Below are positions 42,403 through 51,400 of a DNA stretch of 64,000 nucleotides, in pieces. Within the stretch, counting starts at the first letter, position 1; each line of letters begins with the position of its first letter. The notes beneath the pieces are model-generated. The model ran no database searches. It saw only the letters and a list, made by a program, of their open reading frames with translations, and had not been told where the DNA came from. The translations under genes and the position numbers were made by a program. Source of the DNA: Bacillus_BD oryzisoli_A (GTDB lineage: Bacteria > Bacillota > Bacilli > Bacillales > Cytobacillaceae); the NCBI RefSeq assembly GCF_043641075.1, contig NZ_JBHZRC010000006.1:186001-250000 (forward strand), given 5' to 3'.

Positions 42403-42446
42403 AAAAAAAGACAGTGCCCCTAAATAGATTATAGAAAGGCACCGTC
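42403..42446 (-). terminator. Terminator-like hairpin without an assigned gene
   Basis: GAC-GTGCC / GGCAC-GTC stem followed by TTTTTTT on the minus strand. No protein gene ends here, so it could close a small RNA. Confidence 0.6.
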
Positions 42447-42765
42447 CATTGGCTGTATTTAATAATGTTATCAAACGAATTGCTATATATAGAAGGTTAT
42501 AATAAGCGGAGATTTTTCGTTTAAACTGTATAATAGTGCTCGATTCGGGGTATATAAGCGGAGCTTTTCCGATAAAGCAAAGCAAAATGACCCATTTTTA
42601 TGTTTTTCGAGTAAATAGTCGGAATCCTTCCGTCTATTTAAGCTATTTTCAGTGTTATTTCCTTATTAAAGGAAGTTTCTTCGCTTATCTATCAAACACG
42701 TTTTAGCGTCTAATAAACTTGTATAACTTCCCCTTTATTTAAACAAGAAAAACATAGTAAAAACA

Positions 42766-42793
42766 AAAGCTTGGGAAAAACCCCAAGCTTTTT
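42766..42793. terminator. Terminator of the OsmC gene
   Basis: AAAGCTTGGG / CCCCAAGCTTTT stem, efficient on both strands. It lies about 90 bases after the OsmC stop. Confidence 0.8.
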
Positions 42794-42883
42794 TGTGTTT
42801 TAGTTATATTGTTATTCATGCTCCGAAATCTTATGTTAGCTGTGCTGTGATGTTGATATTCTCATCGTTATCGGAACTACTTA

Positions 42884-43336
42884 CTATACAAGGACTGTTG
42901 TTTTTTCCCAACGATTTTCAATAGGAATCCCTGCGTCCTTTAATGTTCTAAATACGGGGCAACGAAGGTCTACAGCTGCCTGCAGCTCATTAATTCTCTC
43001 CTGTGATTCACTTGTGTCAATGAAGGCCTTTACGATGACTTGTTCAAAATAAGGCTTAATATCTAGATTTCCCATCAAACCGCTAGGATCAAGATCTCCT
43101 TCTACTTTAAAGGAAATACCCTGTAGATCAAAATCCATTTCCTTTGCTATTAATTGAGCCATAACATTTTCGCAGCCAAGCAGTGCCGCCAATAAAGTTG
43201 ACAGCGGATCGATAGCAGAATCCTTTCCACCCATTGAAACAGGTTCATCAAGTGCAATCTTATGCTTTCCTGCCACGGAATCAGAACGCATTCCATCCCC
43301 AATACCAGTTACCTTAAACTTCATTTTTTGACCCAT
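42884..43336 (-). CDS. OsmC-family protein
   Basis: 150 residues from ATG 43336 (GGAGG nine bases upstream; an ATG at 43345 abuts it). OsmC/Ohr fold with two peroxidatic cysteines in GCENVMAQL and RCPVFRTL. This branch (LLAALLGCENVM) reduces organic hydroperoxides or sulfane sulfur species. Single gene with its own terminator. A cre-like palindrome is upstream. Confidence 0.88.
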   Translation of the reverse strand: MGQKMKFKVTGIGDGMRSDSVAGKHKIALDEPVSMGGKDSAIDPLSTLLAALLGCENVMAQLIAKEMDFDLQGISFKVEGDLDPSGLMGNLDIKPYFEQVIVKAFIDTSESQERINELQAAVDLRCPVFRTLKDAGIPIENRWEKTTVLV

Positions 43337-43457
43337 AGTAAACATCCTCCATTCAAGTGTAAGTTACATGCATTTCAAATAGCCTTTACCCTCTTACTCG
43401 AACGACAAACCACTTTCACATAGTTAACTTTAATAATGTCTAACTTATGTACACCTA

Positions 43458-43473
43458 TTGATAACGTTTTCAA
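43458..43473. promoter_or_regulatory. cre-like palindrome between OsmC and RidA genes
   Basis: TTGATAACGTTTTCAA, 1-2 mismatches to the cre consensus. It could influence either divergent gene. Confidence 0.5.
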
Positions 43474-43559
43474 AACAAAAAGGGAAAAGTTAACTACATA
43501 TCCATATTATACTACAATAACATACTCCATACTACACACTTTATAAATATATCAAACTA

Positions 43560-43588
43560 GGAAGCAAGGGGACGGTTCTCTTGCTTCC
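43560..43588. repeat. Family A palindromic repeat
   Basis: GGAAGCAAGGGGACGGTTCT followed by CTTGCTTCC, upstream of the RidA-family gene. Confidence 0.8.
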
Positions 43589-43693
43589 AAAATAATTATT
43601 TGTTTTTTCAAAAAAGGAATTTACCAGCTTTATGTCGAAATATTTAAAAAAGGTAAAAAACTTTATCATTAATAAAAAGAGAGGGATATGGAT

Positions 43694-44155
43694 ATGACAA
43701 ATACAATTAAGACACCAGAGAATAGGCTTGAGGAGTTAGGAATCATTCTTGAACCGGCAAGACAGCCATTAGGAAATTATATTGGCTGTGTCCGTACTGG
43801 CAATTTGATTTTTACATCCGGTCAAATTTCAGATCAATACTTAGGAACACTGGGACAAGACTTAACGATAGAAGATGGCTATCAAGCAGCCCGTCAGGCA
43901 GCGATTAATGTCATTCGTATACTAAAGAGTGAGCTGGGAGAATTAACTCGTGTGAAACGGATTGTAAAGGTGTTGGGGATGGTGCATTCAGCTCTCGATT
44001 TTACAGATCATCCAAAGGTAATCAACGGTGCCTCTGATTTATTTGTGGAAGTCTTCGGTGAAAAGGGTGTACACGCGCGTACAGCAGTAGGATTGGCACA
44101 GCTCCCAAGAAATGCAGCAGTAGAGCTTGAAATCATTGTCGAGGTTGAGGATTAA
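43694..44155 (+). CDS. RidA / YjgF-family enamine deaminase-like protein
   Basis: 153 residues from ATG 43694 (AGAGGG eight bases upstream; an ATG at 43688 is too close to it). Contains the family blocks CVRTGNLIFTSGQISD and GEKGVHARTAVGLAQLPRNAAVELEIIVEVED (conserved Arg and Glu of the binding site). This is the longer 150-residue subgroup (YjgF_UK114_like_1). Role: removal of reactive enamine/imine intermediates, by family. Confidence 0.86.
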   Translation: MTNTIKTPENRLEELGIILEPARQPLGNYIGCVRTGNLIFTSGQISDQYLGTLGQDLTIEDGYQAARQAAINVIRILKSELGELTRVKRIVKVLGMVHSALDFTDHPKVINGASDLFVEVFGEKGVHARTAVGLAQLPRNAAVELEIIVEVED

Positions 44156-44170
44156 TTTATTTAGGTATAC

Positions 44171-44210
44171 AAAATGCCAACATCCTATTATAAGATGTTG
44201 GCATTTTTTT
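44171..44210. terminator. Bidirectional terminator
   Basis: AAAATGCCAACATC / GATGTTGGCATTTT stem with T-run between the converging RidA and ald genes. Confidence 0.9.
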
Positions 44211-44223
44211 CTCTTTAGTAGGA

Positions 44224-45369
44224 TTATGCTTTCACTGCAACTGGCACCAATTCTTTTTCAAATGCCTTATCCACTGGAACATATTCATATCCAAGGTCAT
44301 TGGCAACTGATAGATAGGTAATTTCGCCGTTTACAACATTCACACCAAGCTTTAAGCCTGGGTTTTCATTAATTGCTTTTAATACACCCTTATTTGCAAT
44401 TTGCAATCCGTATGGCACGGTTACATTTGTTAGTGCAATGGTTGAAGTTCTTGGAACAGCACCTGGCATATTGGCAACAGCATAGTGAACAACGCCATGT
44501 TTTACAAAGGTTGGATCATCATGTGTTGTTACATGATCATTTGTTGCAACAATACCGCCCTGGTCAATCGCAACGTCAACAATAACGGATCCTGGCTTCA
44601 TTGACTTAACCATTTCCTCAGATACTAGCTTAGGTGCTTTTGCCCCCGGAATTAACACAGCCCCAATTAGTAAATCAGCTTCTGCCACTGCTTCAGCAAT
44701 ATTGAATGGATTAGACATTAAGGTTTTAATTGAGTTTCCAAAGATATCATCTAATTGACGAAGACGATCCGCACTTAAATCAAGAATCGTTACATCCGCT
44801 CCAAGTCCAATAGCCATTTTTGCTGCGTTTGCTCCAACAACCCCTCCGCCAACAATGGTTACTTTTCCGCGGGCAACGCCTGGTACACCTGCAAGCAGAA
44901 TTCCTTTCCCGCCGTTTGTTTTTTGCAGGAATTGAGCTCCAATTTGTGCAGCCATTCTTCCTGCTACCTCACTCATTGGTGAAAGCAATGGAAGGGTACG
45001 GTTTACTTCTACTGTTTCATAGGCAATGGCTGTTACACCAGAGTCTTTAAGAGCCTTTGTTAATTCTGGTTCAGCTGCAAGGTGCAGGTACGTGAATAGA
45101 ATTAAACCTTGACGGAAATATTTGTATTCGCTTTCAAGCGGCTCCTTTACTTTCATAATCATCTCAGATTGTGCCCAAACATCTTCCGCATGTTCAACGA
45201 TTTGTGCCCCAGCATTTACATAATCCTCATCGGTGAAAAGACTGCCAGCTCCAGCATTCGTTTCGACTAATACCTTATGCCCAGCCTGTATATATGAAAC
45301 AACCCCAGCAGGTGTTAATGCAACACGATTTTCATTATTTTTAATTTCCATAGGTACTCCAATAATCAT
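44224..45369 (-). CDS. ald: Alanine dehydrogenase
   Basis: 381 residues from ATG 45369 (GGGAGG ten bases upstream). MIIGVPMEIKNNENRVALTPAGV at the start, Lys75-type region VKEPLESEY, Rossmann motif VTIVGGGVVGANAAKMA and VPRTSTIALTNVTVPYGLQIA. It catalyses reversible NAD-dependent alanine deamination to pyruvate and ammonia, important for growth on alanine and for sporulation. The in-frame extension to 45420 is non-conserved. Single gene. Confidence 0.95.
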   Translation of the reverse strand: MIIGVPMEIKNNENRVALTPAGVVSYIQAGHKVLVETNAGAGSLFTDEDYVNAGAQIVEHAEDVWAQSEMIMKVKEPLESEYKYFRQGLILFTYLHLAAEPELTKALKDSGVTAIAYETVEVNRTLPLLSPMSEVAGRMAAQIGAQFLQKTNGGKGILLAGVPGVARGKVTIVGGGVVGANAAKMAIGLGADVTILDLSADRLRQLDDIFGNSIKTLMSNPFNIAEAVAEADLLIGAVLIPGAKAPKLVSEEMVKSMKPGSVIVDVAIDQGGIVATNDHVTTHDDPTFVKHGVVHYAVANMPGAVPRTSTIALTNVTVPYGLQIANKGVLKAINENPGLKLGVNVVNGEITYLSVANDLGYEYVPVDKAFEKELVPVAVKA

Positions 45370-45530
45370 TGAAAAAGCCTCCCTTAACTTCTTTGTATTT
45401 CCTTTTGATAACGCTATCATAATTCAATTTATAGATAATATCTTTGTTTTAAAAAGAAAATATAAAATAATTTTTTTGTTTATTTTCACAAAATGTTAGT
45501 TATTTCACAAAAGTACTTTCGATAAGAAAT

Positions 45531-45568
45531 AAAAAGCCAGGCAATCCTCTATCAGAACATTCCTGGCA
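45531..45568 (-). terminator. cobT terminator
   Basis: GCCAGG / CCTGGC stem followed by TTTTTATT on the minus strand. Confidence 0.75.
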
Positions 45569-45577
45569 CATGATTTT

Positions 45578-46627
45578 CTATATTTCCATCCCTGCTTCTG
45601 CAAAGGTAGGCATATTCTTCAACATTGAACAGGCAGCATCAATGATTGGAAAGGCTAATGCAGCACCTGAGCCTTCACCTAAGCACATATCCATCAGTAG
45701 CATTGGCTCGATGCCCAAAAATTCGCTGGCCCTTTTAGCACCAGGCTCTTGTGAAGCGTGGGAAGCAATCATATAGTCCTTCGCCTTTGGTTCAAGACCA
45801 ACAGCAATAATGGCTGCGATGGTAGAGATAAATCCGTCAATGACAACAGGAATTCGGTTAGCTGCTGCCCCAAGCATGACGCCGGCCATCCCGCCTATTT
45901 CCAGTCCCCCAACCTTCGCCAGTATATCGATCACATCGTCAGGATTTGGCTGGTTTAAATGAATGGCTCTCCTAATTACTTCCGCTTTATGTTCAATCCC
46001 ACCTTTACCTAAACCAGCACCTCTCCCCGTTATTCCTAACGGATCACAATGGAGTAAAACAGACAGAATCGCTGTACTTGGTGTCGTGTTACCGATTCCC
46101 ATTTCACCCGTGCCCAGCAAATTGACACCTTTCTCGATTTGTTCATTAGCAATGTCGATCCCAACCTCGATGGCTTTTATGGCTTCTTCTCTTGTCATAG
46201 CAGGTCCTATCGCCATATTGTCTGTTCCGTTTTTCACTTTTCGAAGGATAATCCCAGCATCTGCAGGCATCTCTACGTTAATTCCGATATCCACCGGTAC
46301 AACCTTAGCTCCTGAGACTTGGCCAATGACACAAACACCGGTTAATCCCTTTGCAAAATTCAGCGTTTGTGCAGCCGTTACCTCCTGAGGATTATTTGTC
46401 ACACCTTCCACATATACCCCATGGTCACCTGCCATAACAATGACAGCCTTTTGATTAAAATCTGGCTTCAGATTCCTTGTAATGCCCGCCAGCTGTACAG
46501 CAAGATGTTCTAGCTTTCCTAAGCTTTTCGCAGGCTTAATTAGATTATCGACCCTTTCCCTGGCCATTGCTGTTATTTCCTGATCCAAGCCTGCAATCTT
46601 TTCTAATGTCTGTTGTAATAAGTTCAT
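45578..46627 (-). CDS. cobT: Nicotinate-nucleotide:DMB phosphoribosyltransferase
   Basis: 349 residues. MAGDHGVYVEGVTNNPQEVTAAQTLNFAKGL and TGEMGIGNTTPSTAIL and the glycine-rich GGLEIGGMAGVMLGAAANRIPVVIDGFISTIAAII are CobT hallmarks. It makes alpha-ribazole phosphate for the lower ligand of cobalamin. No other cob gene lies in the window, so it may serve lower-ligand remodelling or salvage. Control by the upstream cobalamin riboswitch is indicated. RBS GGAGGGG. Confidence 0.95.
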   Translation of the reverse strand: MNLLQQTLEKIAGLDQEITAMARERVDNLIKPAKSLGKLEHLAVQLAGITRNLKPDFNQKAVIVMAGDHGVYVEGVTNNPQEVTAAQTLNFAKGLTGVCVIGQVSGAKVVPVDIGINVEMPADAGIILRKVKNGTDNMAIGPAMTREEAIKAIEVGIDIANEQIEKGVNLLGTGEMGIGNTTPSTAILSVLLHCDPLGITGRGAGLGKGGIEHKAEVIRRAIHLNQPNPDDVIDILAKVGGLEIGGMAGVMLGAAANRIPVVIDGFISTIAAIIAVGLEPKAKDYMIASHASQEPGAKRASEFLGIEPMLLMDMCLGEGSGAALAFPIIDAACSMLKNMPTFAEAGMEI

Positions 46628-46663
46628 CTTCTCTTCCCCTCCATGGCTTTTACGTCATAAAAA

Positions 46664-46711
46664 ACAAAAAAGCCTGCAGTCTATTTGAATATCAAATAAA
46701 CTACAGACTTT
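46664..46711 (-). terminator. Riboswitch attenuator of cobT
   Basis: Imperfect stem of about 18 pairs (AGTCTGTAGTTTATTTG / CAAATAGACTGCAGGCT) followed by TTTTTTG on the minus strand. It lies between the cobalamin aptamer and cobT. Confidence 0.85.
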
Positions 46712-46733
46712 TCCATCATCTATAACGTCAAAA

Positions 46734-46887
46734 ACAGATAGGCAGGTCTCCTGGCTCAGGATCATCATTTCATCAAACCTTCCCAGATCACTCCAGTGGC
46801 ACCTCCAATGAAACTCCCCCTTACAGTGGCGGGACCGCTGAAGATTCTCACTCCATTCCCTATTCTCCCCAAGGGGCACCTACTGTT
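46734..46887 (-). promoter_or_regulatory. Cobalamin riboswitch (adenosylcobalamin aptamer)
   Basis: On the minus strand, GGTGCC near the 5' side, B12-box GCCACTG (in CCCGCCACTGTAAG) and a closing P1 helix (AACAG-TAGG... with CCTA-CTGTT). With ligand it would favour the attenuator and switch off cobT. Confidence 0.93.
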
Positions 46888-46953
46888 AGTATGCATATTT
46901 TTCTACCCATTAACATAACAAGAATACTAGCCTTCGTCAAGCAGCGCCCTAGT

Positions 46954-47103
46954 TTATTGCGCTTCACAACCATTCTGTCTAGTACTAGTTTTCTTTTCTT
47001 CTAAAAATGCCCGAAACTCTTCTTTTGATTTGTTTGATTCCATGGCTTCCTTTACTAGTTTGAGCCATTCCCCTGAAAGTCTATCCTTTTCTTTTACCTT
47101 CAT
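46954..47103 (-). CDS. SinI-family anti-repressor-like protein
   Basis: 49 residues, MKVKEKDRLSGEWLKLVKEA.... LSGEWLKLVKEAMESNKSKEEFRAFLEEKK follows the SinI domain pattern (LDxEWxxLxxEAxxxxxxxEEIRxFL), the helix pair that binds the master biofilm repressor SinR or paralogue SlrR. Start ATG has GGGG upstream. It follows the Spo0E-like gene by 26 bases, so the two are probably co-transcribed. No SinR-type repressor lies in the window except perhaps the XRE protein at 59141, whose C-terminus does not obviously match. Confidence 0.75.
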   Translation of the reverse strand: MKVKEKDRLSGEWLKLVKEAMESNKSKEEFRAFLEEKKTSTRQNGCEAQ

Positions 47104-47129
47104 AAATATGTTCCCCTTTACATTTTCCA

Positions 47130-47294
47130 CTATGATAGCAGCTTCAGCTTCTGATATTCTACGATAAATTGATCTAGTTTTTGGCTTTTTTCAATTGTAT
47201 CATTATGCAGAAATCCTTTTTGCCCCCATATTTCCACAAGCTCTGCCTTTAACCTATTGATACTTTCCTCTATTTGAATCATTGTTTCTATCAT
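47130..47294 (-). CDS. Spo0E-like aspartyl-phosphate phosphatase
   Basis: 54 residues from ATG 47294 (GAGGGGG eight bases upstream). Helix-turn-helix hairpin with the signature SQKLDQFIVEYQ, the Spo0E/YnzD-type motif that attacks the phospho-Asp of Spo0A and blocks sporulation or sporulation-linked switching. Cotranscribed with the SinI-like gene downstream. Upstream it has the promoter segment shared with the PAS-CheY operon. Confidence 0.85.
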   Translation of the reverse strand: MIETMIQIEESINRLKAELVEIWGQKGFLHNDTIEKSQKLDQFIVEYQKLKLLS

Positions 47295-47393
47295 GATGGA
47301 TTCCCCCTCAAAAAGTCCCATAATCAACGTCAATATATACCCTTCATACCTCTATCACTTGATAACTCTATTATGAGGGAAGAAAACGCAGGA

Positions 47394-47453
47394 TGATATC
47401 ACCATGTATTCTTATTCTAACACACTCAAACGATATAGGAACAAGTTCCTATA
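47394..47453 (-). promoter_or_regulatory. Promoter module shared with the PAS-CheY operon (copy 1)
   Basis: The 25-base block at 47395-47419 (minus strand TAGAATAAGAATACA...GGTGATATC) also occurs at 55029-55053 with one mismatch. On its upstream side, TATAGGAACAAGTTCCTATA (47434-47453) is a perfect palindrome whose core TAGGAnnnAGTTCCTA recurs at 55056-55071. TAGAAT could be a -10. Confidence 0.65.
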
Positions 47454-47468
47454 CTGATCTTAATCAAA

Positions 47469-47589
47469 AAAGGCAAAGCCTGTCCAACAAGACAAGTATC
47501 ACGGCCCTATTACCCAGTCTCACTTCGCGTAAACTGGCTCTAGAATAGGTAAATGTGGATGCTTGATAACTGATAGGACAGCCTTTGCT
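47469..47589 (-). terminator. Branched terminator of the CheR gene
   Basis: GCAAAGGCTGTCC / GGACAGGCTTTGC outer stem (one mismatch) with two inner stems, followed on the minus strand by CTTTTTTG. Same outer motif as the element at 8053-8137. Confidence 0.7.
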
Positions 47590-47591
47590 TT

Positions 47592-48458
47592 TTATTTCAT
47601 TTTCTTATACAGCTTCTGCTTTCTGCTGATTTCTTCGTATAAATCATTCATTTCTGTATAATAGAGTGTTTCTTTATCACCAAGGCCAAGTATGCCAAAC
47701 ATACCAAGACTATCATAAAAGAGCTCATGCACTTTCTTTTGTAACGTTTTATTAAAATAAATCAACACATTTCTGCACAGGATCACATGAAACGTATTAA
47801 AGGAACGGTCTGAAACAAGATTATGCTGAGCAAATACGATGTTCTTCGAAAGAAACGAGTCAAACTTCACACCATTTTTTGTAACGCTATAATAGTCGGA
47901 AAAGGCCCTCTTGCCTCCAGCCTGTATATAATTATTCGTGTACTTCCTCATATTCTCTAAAGAAAATATCCCGTTCTTTGCTGTCTTCAGGACATTGGGA
48001 TTGATATCTGTTGCATATAATTTCGTATGTTCATACAACCCTTCTTCATGAAGCAGCATGGCCATCGAGTATACCTCTTCCCCTGTTGAGCAGCCTGCAT
48101 GCCAAATTCGAATCGATGGATACGTTCGTAATAAAGGCACAACCTTTTCTCTAAATTCCTTGAAAAAGATAGGATCACGAAACATCTCTGTCACGTTGAT
48201 GGAAAAGTCAGCGATCAACCTTTGTAAACATGCAGAATCATGGAGAATTTTATCAAGCAGTCCGGTAATACTAGTTAGCCTTTCCGCATGTACTCTATGC
48301 CAGATTCTCCTTCTAATGGAATGATAGGCATAATTACGAAAGTCATACCCGCACCAATCATACAGGCCTTTTAATAGCAATCCAATTTCAATCTTCTCCA
48401 ATTCGCTCTCAGAATTTTCATGTGTTGACAAAATACTTGTATCCATTGAATCGATCAT
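47592..48458 (-). CDS. CheR-type protein-glutamate methyltransferase
   Basis: 288 residues: N-terminal helical CheR_N part (LLLKGLYDWCGYDFRNYAYHSIRRRI), then the SAM domain with WHAGCSTGEEVYSMA, YATDINPNVL and CRNVLIYFN. Members of this set often act with hybrid kinases of the GAF type, not necessarily in flagellar chemotaxis. Last gene of the five-gene operon; 19 bases behind the hybrid kinase. Confidence 0.88.
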   Translation of the reverse strand: MIDSMDTSILSTHENSESELEKIEIGLLLKGLYDWCGYDFRNYAYHSIRRRIWHRVHAERLTSITGLLDKILHDSACLQRLIADFSINVTEMFRDPIFFKEFREKVVPLLRTYPSIRIWHAGCSTGEEVYSMAMLLHEEGLYEHTKLYATDINPNVLKTAKNGIFSLENMRKYTNNYIQAGGKRAFSDYYSVTKNGVKFDSFLSKNIVFAQHNLVSDRSFNTFHVILCRNVLIYFNKTLQKKVHELFYDSLGMFGILGLGDKETLYYTEMNDLYEEISRKQKLYKKMK

Positions 48459-48477
48459 TCACACACAATTTCCCTTC

Positions 48478-51400
48478 TTATTGATATAACCAAACCTTCA
48501 TTAATGAAATCAATTGATCAGGATTGATCGGTTTGACAATATAATCCGATGCTCCAGCCTCTAAGCATTTCTCGCGATCGTTTTTCATCGCTTTAGCTGT
48601 CAAAGCAATAATTGGCAGCTCCATGAATCGATTCATCGCTCTTATTCTTCTAATTGCCTCATATCCATCCATTTCAGGCATCATAATATCCATCAATACC
48701 AACTCAATACCCGGACTTTGCTGCAGGATTTCAAGACTTTCAATGCCATTTTCTGCAAATACAACTTCCATACCATTCATCTCAAGAATACTGGAAAGGG
48801 CGAATACATTACGGACATCATCATCAACAAGCAGAACCTTCTTACCTTGCAGACCGGACGGTGTACTCACTTCCATATTATGCGGCTCATCGTTCCTACT
48901 CTCCGTCACTTGCGTTTCCTGGATAAATAATTCAAGCTCTTCCTTTAACCGCTGCGGAGAGTGCTCATTCTTGATGATAATCGTTTGAGTATACTTTCTT
49001 AATTGAATTTCCTCTTTTGACGTTAAATCTCGTCCAGTATAAATAATGATTTTTACTTTTTGGAGATGCTCCGTTTCCTTTAATTTTTCTAATAAATCAA
49101 ATCCGCTTGTATCTGTTAAACCTAAATCAAGAATCATACAATCAAAGCTGTTCACCTTTAATTCTTCTATTGCCTCATTGCCTGTTGATACCGCTTTGAT
49201 AATGACGTCCATATCCCCTATTAGCTCCATGATACTGCTTCGCTGCCACATATCGTCATCCACCAGCAGGAGTCTTTTAATATGATTTTCTTCTTCTGAC
49301 TGTTCTGGTTCAAAATATGGCTCTTTGTGGCTGGATTCTCTTTCCGTATCGGCTAATTGTTCCATGGCTGCAGCCGCCCCATTAGCAGCAATTGCCTCTA
49401 CAGGCATAATCGTTTCTTTATAATCACCAACATAAAAGGCAAACGAGCTTCCCTTCCCTGTTTCACTTTCCACAACAATTTGCCCGCCTAATAAAACAGC
49501 AAGTTCTCTGCTAATGGACAACCCTAAGCCTGTTCCTCCATATTTACGACTTGTGGTACCATCTGCCTGTTGAAAGGCTTCGAAAATTAAATCCTGCTTG
49601 TTCTTTGATATCCCAATCCCTGTATCTCTAACAGTGAATACAACTCTGTTTGGTTTATCAGCTTTTGAATCTAATCCAATTTCAAGACAGACTTCGCCTT
49701 CCTCCGTAAACTTAAAGGCATTTGATAACAGATTTTTTAATACTTGCTGAATTCGAGCTCCATCACTATAGATGGAATGCGGCACTCCTTCCTTTAAGCT
49801 AATAGAGAAATTCAAATTCTTCTCATTGGCAATTGGTCTAAAGCTAGCTTCAACAAAGCCTGCAATATCTGTTAGCATCACGTCACTCAAATGGGTCTGC
49901 GTTTTTCCTGACTCGATTTTTGCTAAATCCAAAATATCATTAATCAGTATTAATAAGTCATGACCAGAGGAATAGATTGTTTTAGAGAATTCGACTTGCT
50001 TAGAGGTTAAATTGCCTTCTCCATTATCAGCTAATAGCTTGGATAGAATTAATAAACTGTTTAACGGTGTTCGAAGCTCATGGGACATATTGGCAAGGAA
50101 TTCTGTTTTATATTTCGAACTTAAAGCGAGCTCCTTCGCTTTCGTTTCCAGCTCCGCTCTTGCCTTTTCTACTTCTCGATTCGTTCGTTCAAACCTCTTG
50201 TTCTGTTCTTCCAAGTCTTTCGCCTTTTCTTCTAAATCCGCATTTGCTTGTTCAAGCTCCTCCTGCTGCATTTGGAGTTTTTCCTCCGACTGTCTTAGCG
50301 CCTGCGTTTGTTCCTCGAGCTCTTCATTTGTCGCTCTCAGTTCCTCCTGCTGATTTTGCAATTCTTCCGACTGAGCCTGGATTTCCTCCATTAATCTTTG
50401 TGACTCCTCCAGTGTTTTGGCTAATTGAATACTGGCCATCACACTTTCAAGGATAATACCTACCCCATTAATAAGCTCTTCTAGGAAAGCTTGCTGTGCT
50501 TCACTAAATGGTTTAAAGGAGGCAATCTCTAAAACCGCTTTAACATCTCCCTCAAAAAGGATAGGCAGGACATATAAATTTAGGGGAGGTGCTTCACCTA
50601 AACCAGAGGATACACGAACATAATCGGAAGGTACTTCAGTCAAAATAATAGGTGTTTTTTCAAAAATTGCTTGCCCGATAAGCCCTTCACCAGAACGAAT
50701 CGTATTCGATAGATGTTTCCTCTCCTTAAAAGCATAGGTAGAAAGAAGCTGATAGACCGGCTGATTTTGCTCGTTAAGATCCTTTACATAGAATACAGCA
50801 TGACTCGATTCAACTAATGGCACAACTTTTGATAGGAACTGACTTCCCAATGTTTTTAAGTCATGTGAACCATTTAAGCTTGTTGTTATGTCAGCAATAT
50901 TTGCTTTTATCCATAATAGCTCTTGTTCCTTTTTCTTCTGCATTTCTAGTGATTCGGTCATTTGATTAAAAGAAATAGCCACTTCATCCATCTCATCATT
51001 TGATTGGATATCCAGCTTCGTACTTAAGTCGGCATTTCCATTTGCTACATCACTCATAATCTTAGACATAGCATTCAAACGAGTTGTTATTGTACGGATA
51101 TTTCGAAACAGAATACTTATGATAAGAATTATCACTATTGCTAATATCACTACACCTATTATAATTTCTCTCTGAAAGTCCTTTAACATGGTTGTGATGG
51201 ATGATTCCAGGTTTGAACTAAAGGTGGAGGTAATTCCAGAAATAACTTGGAAAAATTCTTCATGAATCTCCGCAGAGCTTTCATTAATTAAGGCAAGTGC
51301 TTTTTCTTTATCCCCCTGGGAAACAGCGGCAATGACTTCATCCTGGTATAAATTAAACTCATTGTTTGTCTGTTTTAAACTCGAAACCAGCTCTTTTTGT

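Larger units (their letters stand above)
42207..42883. other. Large intergenic region
   Basis: 677 bases without a supported protein gene. It contains a cre site (42249), two terminators (42403, 42766) and AT-rich sequence with repeated TAAGCGGA-type short motifs and AGTCGGAATCCTTCCG near 42615. A frame of 69 codons at 42376-42585 overlaps a terminator and was not accepted. Confidence 0.55.

Noticed and set aside
42376..42585. Minus-strand 69-residue frame
   Set aside because: It overlaps a terminator and has no ribosome site or recognisable domain.
46655..46879. Minus-strand 74-residue frame
   Set aside because: It lies on top of the cobalamin riboswitch and its attenuator.
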